From NCBI GenBank assembly GCA_028695945.1, contig JAQVIB010000052.1:1-10596 (forward strand): a DNA stretch of 10,596 nt. The letters are read 5' to 3'. This document shows positions 6,204-10,596 of this stretch, piece after piece. The notes beneath the pieces are model-generated. The model was given only the letters and a program-made list of their open reading frames with translations, was not told the origin of the DNA and made no database searches. The first letter of the stretch is position 1, and each line of letters begins with the position of its first letter. This DNA is from Lachnospiraceae bacterium (GTDB lineage Bacteria; Bacillota; Clostridia; Lachnospirales; Anaerotignaceae). The translations under genes were made by a program, and so were the position numbers.

Positions 6204-6848
6204 ATGACAGATACCAAGCAAGTAGAAGAAAAGGTTACCATTAAAGGATGGATAGCTCTTATTGTGTTATGCTTAATGTTTTCAGGGGTCTTTAAAGATT
6301 TTGATGGTCCTTTAAAGGCATTAGATTTTTTGAATTTAAGTGGTGCGTTTGGTAAAATTGGTGAAACATCTCACACATTTATAGGCTCGGGTGGAGCAGG
6401 GGCAAAGGAAGGCTTTGTTCAGGCTCTATCTCTTATTCCTTCCGTTGCATTTGCAGTTGCTATGATTGATGTTGTAACTGAGCTTGGGGCAATGAAAGCG
6501 GCAGTAAAGCTATTTAATCCAATTTTAAAGCCTATGCTTGGAATTCCTGGCGAATGTGGGATTTCATTTGTTGCTACGTTTACAAGTTCAGATGTTGGCT
6601 CGGTTATGACCAAGGAAATGTATGACAAAGAGGAAATTACGGATAAACAGCGTAGTATCTTTGCCGCATACCAATATGCAGGCTCCGCAGTTATATTAAA
6701 TACCATAAATACTCAGGCGGCATTATTGCCTATTGTGGTTTTGGCTATAGGACCAATTATTGTTTTGTTATTCTTATGCAAGGTATTTGGTGCAAATCTT
6801 GTTCGTTTTGTTCTTACTTTAAAAGAGAAAAAGGCAGGGGGTAAGTAG
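6204..6848 (+). CDS. yjiH: YjiH-like Gate-domain (nucleoside-recognition) membrane protein
   Basis: This 214-aa integral membrane protein has hydrophobic segments at about 14-29, 71-92 and 154-193 and shorter ones around 101-128. It carries the motif GIPGECGISF (113-122), echoed by GLPGE in its partner YjiG. Gate-domain proteins of this kind include YjiH/YjiG, the spore-maturation pair SpmA/SpmB and parts of concentrative nucleoside transporters. They are thought to move small solutes, but the substrate of YjiH/YjiG is not established. The start is ATG 6204, with GGAGGAGAG upstream; an earlier ATG at 6138 adds 22 polar residues, lies on the promoter and has no ribosome site. Its stop is two bases before yjiG, so the pair is surely co-translated. 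In E. coli, yjiG/yjiH neighbour the isoaspartyl dipeptidase iadA and a LysR gene; the LysR and M20 peptidase here match that theme. Confidence 0.85.
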   Translation: MTDTKQVEEKVTIKGWIALIVLCLMFSGVFKDFDGPLKALDFLNLSGAFGKIGETSHTFIGSGGAGAKEGFVQALSLIPSVAFAVAMIDVVTELGAMKAAVKLFNPILKPMLGIPGECGISFVATFTSSDVGSVMTKEMYDKEEITDKQRSIFAAYQYAGSAVILNTINTQAALLPIVVLAIGPIIVLLFLCKVFGANLVRFVLTLKEKKAGGK

Positions 6849-6850
6849 AT

Positions 6851-7351
6851 ATGGCTGAAGTAAATAATGTGGCGGTTAAACCTATTAAAAAAAGTATTAT
6901 AGAAGTATTCATGTCAGGTGCAAAAAAAGGGTTTTACATAGGTGTGGAGCAAATTTTGCCCGCAATGATTCTTGGATATGTAATTATTCAGTTTTTAAAG
7001 CTTACAGGGCTGATAGATGTTCTTAGCGTTGTGTTTAACCCAATTATGGGCGTTTTTGGACTTCCTGGTGAATCTATTGTAGTTATTATTTCTGCCTTCT
7101 TTTCTAAGGCTGCTGGTGCGGCTTCTGCAGCAAACCTTTATGGAGAGGGTGTTTTAACTGCGGCACAGTGCACTATCTTAGTTATGCCATGTATGCTTAT
7201 GGGCACACTTGTTGGACATTTTGCCCGTATAATTTTGGTTGCAAATGTAAATCCAAAGCACAGAGGGTTAATGCTTGCAGTTCCTATTATTGATTCAATT
7301 GTAGGAATGATTGTAATGCGATTGATTTTGCTGGCAACTGGATTAATGTAA
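6851..7351 (+). CDS. yjiG: YjiG-like Gate-domain membrane protein
   Basis: This 166-aa protein closely follows the E. coli YjiG pattern as I remember it: an N-terminal IIEVFMSGAKKGF block (16-28), LPAMILGYVIIQFLKLTGLID (36-56, nearly as in YjiG), GVFGLPGE (67-74), a Gly/Ala-rich re-entrant segment KAAGAASAANL (86-96) and MLMGTLVGHFAR (115-126). Four or five hydrophobic segments are visible. It starts two bases after the yjiH stop, with a GGGGG-type ribosome site inside the yjiH end. The two proteins probably form a hetero-oligomeric inner-membrane transporter. Because YjiG and YjiH both carry a G-[IL]-P-G-E turn, they may be paired halves of one transport unit. Substrate is unknown; a peptide or amide-linked compound is suggested only by the nearby peptidase. 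Confidence 0.88.
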   Translation: MAEVNNVAVKPIKKSIIEVFMSGAKKGFYIGVEQILPAMILGYVIIQFLKLTGLIDVLSVVFNPIMGVFGLPGESIVVIISAFFSKAAGAASAANLYGEGVLTAAQCTILVMPCMLMGTLVGHFARIILVANVNPKHRGLMLAVPIIDSIVGMIVMRLILLATGLM

Positions 7352-7407
7352 ATATATATTTTATTCCGAATTAACAATAAGTTATAAATAAATCTTTCCT
7401 GCTAAAT

Positions 7408-7424
7408 CCTCTAATCACCTCCTA
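7408..7424 (+). promoter_or_regulatory. Anti-Shine-Dalgarno segments in the leader before the permease
   Basis: CCTCCTA (7418-7424) is the exact complement of TAGGAGG (7640-7646), the ribosome site of the permease gene. The adjacent CCTCTAATC (7408-7416) can pair with GATTAGGAGG (7637-7646) with one bulged base. Both would hide the ribosome site in a transcript arriving from yjiG. On the opposite strand the same bases read AGGAGGTGATT, but no useful reading frame follows there. Confidence 0.4.
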
Positions 7425-7457
7425 TATTTTTAATTGAAGAAGGCGGAAACAATAGCA

Positions 7458-7530
7458 ATTTCAATACAAAAAGAGGATATTACTGTGCATTGAAGTGTAA
7501 GTAATTTAACAGACAAACTTGTATTGAAAT
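7458..7530. repeat. Perfect 12-bp inverted repeat, arms 49 bp apart
   Basis: ATTTCAATACAA (7458-7469) and TTGTATTGAAAT (7519-7530) are exact reverse complements. Between them ATTACT (7479-7484) pairs with AGTAAT (7500-7505), so an RNA would fold as nested stems. As DNA, the arms could be paired operator sites. The right arm overlaps the -35 candidate TTGAAA at 7524-7529. Confidence 0.7.
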
Positions 7531-7551
7531 GAATATGAGGAAGGGTATTAA
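7524..7551 (+). promoter_or_regulatory. Possible promoter for the permease gene
   Basis: TTGAAA (7524-7529) and TATTAA (7546-7551) are 16 bases apart. This would give a ~95-nt leader that excludes the anti-Shine-Dalgarno segments but includes a dyad, ATTCAC (7564-7569) with GTGAAT (7586-7591). The match is moderate in AT-rich sequence. Confidence 0.35.
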
Positions 7552-7653
7552 TTTTTATGAGATATTCACTTTTGTGCTTTACTATGTGAATTTTAAACAA
7601 ACTAATTTACAAAGGTGTAATTAAGATATAAAAATAGATTAGGAGGAATATTT

Positions 7654-8829
7654 ATGACTCAATATGCAGCACTATTTATTATTTTGCTGGTGTTTGCCGC
7701 CGGCGATATTATAGGAACAATAACAAAGGCAACAATTTCAACAATGTTCACAATTATGTTGGTGTTTTTTGCACTGTTTGTAACACGTACTATTCCAGCA
7801 GATATTTGCACAACAGCCGGGCTTACATCTGTTTCGGCAATGGGCTTGCAGTTTTTGCTTGTGGATATGGGAAGCAGTGTTGAAATGTCATTGCTTAGGC
7901 GAGAATGGCGAACAGTGGCGACAGCCAGTATGTCTTTGGGAATTACAATTATAGGGTGCTTGATTATTATGCCAATAATAGGGCGTGATCAGGTTATAGC
8001 AGGTGCACCTGTAATTACTGGAGGAATTGTTGCAACAACAACCATGGTTCAGGCGGCAGAGGCAAAGGGATTGACTACTTGTGCGGCACTTGCAACATTT
8101 ATTTATGCAACGCAGAAGTTTGTTGGCACTCTTCCAGCTTCAAGTTGTGGTTTAAAGGTTGCCAGAAATTTTTTGGCGGAGTACCGAGAAAATATGAAAA
8201 AAAACCCATTTGATTCATTTGAGGCAGAAGAAACTAAAGCAAATAAGAATAACCAATTTTGTGTGAAATATGGAAAATACTATACAAACTTTGTTTGCTT
8301 AGCAATTGCGGCAACAGTTGTGTTTGTTGCCTATTTACTTGGAAAAGCCACAAATGGTTGGGTTAGTCAGTCTTTATGGAGTATGATTATTGGCATTGCT
8401 CTTAGAAATACAGGAATAATTAAAGGGCATTTTCTTCGTGACCAGGCAAAGGCGGTAGGGTTTTTCAGCTTTTTAACAATGATTACAATAATTCCGTCTT
8501 TAGCAAAGGTGGATTTATCTACACTACCTGAAATAGGATTTGCTGCATTTTTAATTTTTCTTGTAACCACAGGAGGAGTGCTAGGTGTTTTTCTGTTTAC
8601 GCCAGCGTGGAAGCTTGTGGGGTCACGTCAATTAGCAATAGGAATTTCAATGTGTCAAATGATTGGCTATCCAGGAACGCAATTGATAGCTGATGAAATT
8701 GCCAAAACAGTTGGACAAACTCAGGAGGAACAGGATTACCTAAGTGAAAAAATTGGTACGGCTTATGTAATATCCGGTTTTACAACGGTTACATGGGCGA
8801 AGACCGTGATGGAGCTCCAATTCTTTTAA
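7654..8829 (+). CDS. Uncharacterised multi-span permease (GltS/KdgT-like layout)
   Basis: This 391-aa protein has about ten hydrophobic segments, at roughly 3-22, 26-46, 59-74, 87-110, 120-137, 208-230, 239-253, 267-285, 294-313 and 325-343. Two similar halves are separated by a charged loop (about 173-200, EYRENMKKNPFDSFEAEE). Each half has a Gly-rich polar segment, GAPVITGGIVATTTMVQA (120-137) and a C-terminal GYPGTQLIADE, of the kind that lines substrate sites in two-fold symmetric carriers such as GltS or KdgT. I recognise it as a family often found beside M20 peptidases but know no named member or substrate. The ribosome site TTAGGAGG is strong. The C-terminus is odd: after the conserved SGFTTVT it ends abruptly with WAKTVMELQFF, and those last codons overlap the M20 gene in another frame. 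The last helix may be lost. Confidence 0.75.
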   Translation: MTQYAALFIILLVFAAGDIIGTITKATISTMFTIMLVFFALFVTRTIPADICTTAGLTSVSAMGLQFLLVDMGSSVEMSLLRREWRTVATASMSLGITIIGCLIIMPIIGRDQVIAGAPVITGGIVATTTMVQAAEAKGLTTCAALATFIYATQKFVGTLPASSCGLKVARNFLAEYRENMKKNPFDSFEAEETKANKNNQFCVKYGKYYTNFVCLAIAATVVFVAYLLGKATNGWVSQSLWSMIIGIALRNTGIIKGHFLRDQAKAVGFFSFLTMITIIPSLAKVDLSTLPEIGFAAFLIFLVTTGGVLGVFLFTPAWKLVGSRQLAIGISMCQMIGYPGTQLIADEIAKTVGQTQEEQDYLSEKIGTAYVISGFTTVTWAKTVMELQFF

Positions 8830-9737
8830 GTGGGCACATGGATACAGTATTTCCTAAGGGAAAGCTTGGCGAAAACCCATTCCACATTGAAGGCGACAAA
8901 GCATATGGACCAGGCGTTTTAGATATGAAAGGCGGTATTGTCATTGCATTATATGCGGTGAAGGCACTTAACCACATTGGTTACAACAAACGTCCTATAA
9001 AAATACTGTTTGTAGGCGATGAAGAATGCCTGCATTACGGAGCAAACACTGCAGATGTTATAATGCAGGAAGGCAAAGGAGCCGCCTGTGCGTTTAACAT
9101 GGAGACAGGTTTAGTTGATGATTCCCTTTGTGTATCCAGAAAAGGAAAAACTGAAATTCAGATTTTTGTTGAGGGCGTAGAAGCACATGCAGGAAACGAC
9201 TTCTTTGCAGGGAAAAATGCAATTGTTGAAATGGCTAAAAAAATTGAGGATTTAGCAAATTTAACAAACAAGGATGCAGGAACTACCGTTAGCGTAGGCG
9301 TTATAAATGGCGGAACAATGTCTGGTGCAGTTCCAAAGCATTGTGAAATTGCTGTGGATATGCGTGCTACAAAGGTGTCCGAGATGGACAAGGTTAAAAA
9401 ACAGGCAGAAGAAATTTGTGCAAAAACCTATATTGAAGGAACTACAACCACTTTTAAATATACAAACGAAATGCTCCCTTTTGAACGCAGTGAAGGCGGA
9501 ATGGAGTTTTTCCAAAAAGTGCATGATATTGCACTTGAAAACGGTTTTGGTGAACATGCTTGTATTGATTTAGGTGGAAGCTCTGATGCGGCATATCTTA
9601 CCATTGTTGGCGTACCTACAATATGTTCTTGCGGTGTAAGAGGACAATGGAACCATACTATAAGAGAATATGCTTTAGTGGAAAGTATGTTTGAAAGACC
9701 TAAGCTTTGGGCAAATGTTATACTGCGATTGTTTTAA
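8793..9737 (+). CDS. M20-family zinc peptidase, N-terminally truncated (possible pseudogene)
   Basis: This 314-aa protein is an M20 metallopeptidase of the carboxypeptidase G2 / ArgE / DapE type, which cleave terminal amino acids or N-acyl groups using two zinc ions. All key residues are visible: LLSGHMDT (H15, D17), GPGVLDMKGG (bridging D44), GDEE (catalytic E77, ligand E78), NMETG (E104) and WNHT (H288). The dimerisation domain holds EAHAG (H132). However, M20 proteins normally have about 65-100 residues before the GHMDT motif; here there are 14. The frame starts at ATG 8793 inside the permease gene, overlaps it by 37 bases and has no ribosome site. A deletion that joined the permease 3' end to the M20 interior explains this. 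Translation could occur by coupling to the permease, but folding without the first helix and strands is doubtful. The substrate would be a peptide or acyl amino acid. Confidence 0.88.
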   Translation: MGEDRDGAPILLSGHMDTVFPKGKLGENPFHIEGDKAYGPGVLDMKGGIVIALYAVKALNHIGYNKRPIKILFVGDEECLHYGANTADVIMQEGKGAACAFNMETGLVDDSLCVSRKGKTEIQIFVEGVEAHAGNDFFAGKNAIVEMAKKIEDLANLTNKDAGTTVSVGVINGGTMSGAVPKHCEIAVDMRATKVSEMDKVKKQAEEICAKTYIEGTTTTFKYTNEMLPFERSEGGMEFFQKVHDIALENGFGEHACIDLGGSSDAAYLTIVGVPTICSCGVRGQWNHTIREYALVESMFERPKLWANVILRLF

Positions 9738-9772
9738 AAATTGGGGATTTAATATAAGGCTAAAGACAAACC

Positions 9773-9822
9773 TTGGGCGTTGCCCAAACCCACTTGATTT
9801 TTGGAAAAAGCAAGACCAAAAA
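9773..9822 (+). repeat. Possible member of a palindromic intergenic repeat family
   Basis: TTGGGC-gtt-GCCCAA (9773-9787) is followed by AACCCA and then CTTG..CAAG (9793-9814), whose interior TTTTTGG (9798-9804) can alternatively pair with CCAAAAA (9816-9822). From memory, the order GGGC-hairpin, AACCC, second hairpin, GACCAAAA-CTTT recurs between genes in many Clostridia. That comparison is recollection, not a search result. Confidence 0.4.
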
Positions 9823-9960
9823 CTTTATTAAAACCGCATAGCTATGTGGTTCAAGTTGAGGACAAATGTATAAATTTGTATTAATCGCTGAAGGTTTGGG
9901 AACAAAGAGTTCCCAATTTAAATCGTGAAGGCGGAATTCATTTCCGCTGTAACGTAAAGA

Positions 9961-10012
9961 AAGTCAGTATTTTCAAGGCTTTTAAGCCTGATTTGAAAAT
10001 GCTGACTTTTAT
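9961..10012 (+). terminator. Long hairpin terminator downstream of the M20 gene
   Basis: AAGTCAGTATTTTCAA (9961-9976) pairs with TTGAAAATGCTGACTT (9993-10008) with one G-T wobble, capped by GGC-ttttaa-GCC, with a four-base bulge at 9989-9992. TTTT begins at 10007 and is followed by ATC. This is the strongest stem in the window and can stop transcripts of the M20 operon. Confidence 0.7.
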
Positions 10013-10080
10013 CATACCAGTGGCTAAATGAAGTCGGCTTGCGACTTGATTTACAGAGTGTAGACTTTGTTTACACTCTG

Positions 10081-10121
10081 GGGCATTTGAAATTATATTC
10101 AAATGCCCATAATTGTTTTTA
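10081..10121 (+). terminator. Hairpin terminator before the glycyl-radical enzyme promoter
   Basis: GGGCATTTGAA (10081-10091) pairs perfectly with TTCAAATGCCC (10098-10108) over a 6-nt loop, followed by ATAATTGTTTTTAT. It abuts the preceding 9-bp hairpin (10054-10080). It separates everything upstream from the promoter at 10151. Confidence 0.75.
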
Positions 10122-10150
10122 TAGAATTACAGAAAAAGAAGTTTGAATAA

Positions 10151-10179
10151 TTGACAGTATTTTTGTGGTATGCTATAAT
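10151..10179 (+). promoter_or_regulatory. Perfect consensus promoter of the glycyl-radical enzyme gene
   Basis: TTGACA (10151-10156) and TATAAT (10174-10179) both match the SigA consensus exactly, with a 17-base spacer, and TG precedes the -10 by one base (TGcTATAAT). Such a promoter should be very strong unless repressed. Transcription would start near 10186, about 50 bases before the start codon. Confidence 0.9.
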
Positions 10180-10235
10180 TGAAAAAACAGAATAACGCAC
10201 AAAAATACAGTAAACTATAATTGAGGAGGGCTATT

Positions 10236-10596
10236 ATGATTACAGAGCGTATTGAAAAAATTCGACAGAATTATGTTAATGCCAAGCCGGCAATTTCATA
10301 TGAAAGGTCTTTGATTTGGACAGAGTCTCATAAAATGACCGAAGGCTTACCAGTTTCCATTCGCCGTGCACAGGCATTTTATGACTGCTGCCAACAGTTG
10401 GGCGTTCATATTTTTGAAGGAGAATTGGTTGTAGGTGCGGTAGGAGAATTCCGTAAATGTGGAATTTTAACGCCAGAATTTTCATGGCTGTGGGTAGACC
10501 GTGAAATGGATAACTTTGCAACTCGTTCTCAAGACCCATATGTTATGACGCAAGAGCAAAGAAAATTTGTTAGAGATAACATTTTTCCATATTGGA
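10236..10596 (+). CDS. Glycyl-radical enzyme (PFL-like), N-terminal part, runs off the window
   Basis: The first 120 codons of a pyruvate-formate-lyase-like glycyl-radical enzyme are present. The N-terminus follows the family pattern: ERIEKIRQNYVNAKPAISYERSL (5-27), an E-G-L-P-x-x-x-R-R-A-Q-A-F helix, GELVVGAVGEFRKCG (62-76), PEFSWLWVDREMDNFATR (80-97) and Q-R-K-F-V-R-D-N-I-F-P-Y-W. These are features of the PFL2-like dehydratase and lyase branch (glycerol or diol dehydratase, choline lyase, hydroxyproline dehydratase and relatives) more than of true PflB. The catalytic Cys and the C-terminal glycyl loop lie beyond the window, so the substrate cannot be assigned. An activating radical-SAM enzyme is expected next to it. 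GAGGAGGG at 10223-10230 fixes the start at ATG 10236. It has its own strong promoter and is insulated by a terminator, so it is not part of the M20 operon. Confidence 0.85.
   Translation, partial: MITERIEKIRQNYVNAKPAISYERSLIWTESHKMTEGLPVSIRRAQAFYDCCQQLGVHIFEGELVVGAVGEFRKCGILTPEFSWLWVDREMDNFATRSQDPYVMTQEQRKFVRDNIFPYW

Larger units (their letters stand above)
7352..7653 (+). other. 302-bp gap between yjiG and the permease gene
   Basis: No gene is supported. The gap holds the anti-Shine-Dalgarno segments, the 12-bp inverted repeat, a promoter candidate and a smaller dyad (7564-7591), all described separately. No hairpin plus T-tract terminator is seen after yjiG, so read-through into the permease gene is possible. 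Confidence 0.6.
9773..10108 (+). ncRNA. Array of ten consecutive stem-loops, possible structured RNA
   Basis: Stem-loops lie at 9773-9787, 9793-9814, 9832-9851 (one wobble pair), 9862-9879 (6 bp), 9896-9916 (TTGGGAAC/GTTCCCAA), 9931-9947 (GCGGAA/TTCCGC), 9961-10008 (long), 10026-10052 (AAGTCG/CGACTT core), 10054-10080 (9 bp perfect) and 10081-10108 (11 bp perfect). Gaps are mostly under 20 bases. The arms differ from one another, so this is neither a tandem repeat nor a CRISPR. There is no open frame of note. No T-box, tRNA, group II intron domain V or known riboswitch core is recognisable. It could be one folded RNA ending at the last terminator, a pile-up of mobile palindromes, or stacked terminators. 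Confidence 0.5.
9738..10235 (+). other. 498-bp gap: hairpin array, then promoter and leader of the glycyl-radical enzyme
   Basis: No gene is supported here. From 9773 to 10108 the sequence is almost continuously foldable, with ten successive stem-loops described in separate entries. Bases 10109-10150 are AT-rich and featureless. A consensus promoter sits at 10151-10179, followed by a ~50-nt leader. CTATAATTGA occurs twice (10173-10182 and 10215-10224), once at the -10 box and once just before the ribosome site. Confidence 0.7.

Noticed and set aside
7414..7424. Perfect Shine-Dalgarno AGGAGGTGATT on the minus strand
   Set aside because: No start codon follows at a usable distance; the only frame begins at the GTG within the motif and stops after 15 codons. 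Its complement on the plus strand is more meaningful as an anti-Shine-Dalgarno segment.
9773..10108. CRISPR array or integron attC cluster
   Set aside because: The hairpins share no repeated unit or regular spacing, and no cas, integrase or attC core sites are visible.
10276..10539. Minus-strand open frame of 87 codons near the right edge
   Set aside because: It lies opposite the glycyl-radical enzyme gene, which has a consensus promoter, ribosome site and family motifs.

Overview
The window is AT-rich with Bacillota-type expression signals: strong AGGAGG-like ribosome binding sites, consensus SigA-type promoters, and hairpin plus T-tract terminators. A glycyl-radical enzyme gene at the right edge, an O2-sensitive class, suggests an anaerobe. 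A member of the Clostridia is the best guess; the species cannot be told from this sequence.

Left part (1-4045), accessory in character. The first ~180 bases carry a short coding tail and a run of tight hairpins that look like the right end of an IS200/IS605-type (TnpB) element. Next come a secreted RCC1-repeat protein, a small three-helix membrane protein, a small membrane-anchored gene broken by an in-frame TAA, and a secreted six-repeat kelch protein with its own promoter. Two exported beta-propeller proteins flank the two small membrane genes. I recognise no enzyme here.

Middle (4046-6203), regulators. An XRE-cupin regulator (+) with a ~200-nt leader converges on a LysR-type regulator (-) across a shared terminator. 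The LysR gene is divergent from the transport operon. The intergenic region holds good promoter candidates on both strands and a perfect 12-bp palindrome inside the operon promoter.

Right-centre (6204-9737), a transport and hydrolysis locus. yjiH- and yjiG-like genes encode two Gate-domain (nucleoside-recognition type) membrane proteins. After a structured 302-bp gap come an uncharacterised multi-span permease and an M20 zinc peptidase. The arrangement recalls the E. coli locus where yjiG and yjiH sit with the isoaspartyl dipeptidase gene iadA and a LysR gene. A plausible role is LysR-controlled uptake and cleavage of a peptide-like or amide-bonded compound. The M20 gene lacks its first ~65 codons and starts inside the permease gene, as if a small deletion had fused the two.

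Right end (9738-10596). About 340 bases contain ten consecutive hairpins, two of them terminator-like. Then come a perfect consensus promoter (TTGACA-17-TATAAT) and the start of a glycyl-radical enzyme gene that runs off the window.

The best leads are the hairpin array, the permease/M20 junction, the structured leader before the permease with anti-Shine-Dalgarno segments, and the possible TnpB guide-RNA end at the left edge.
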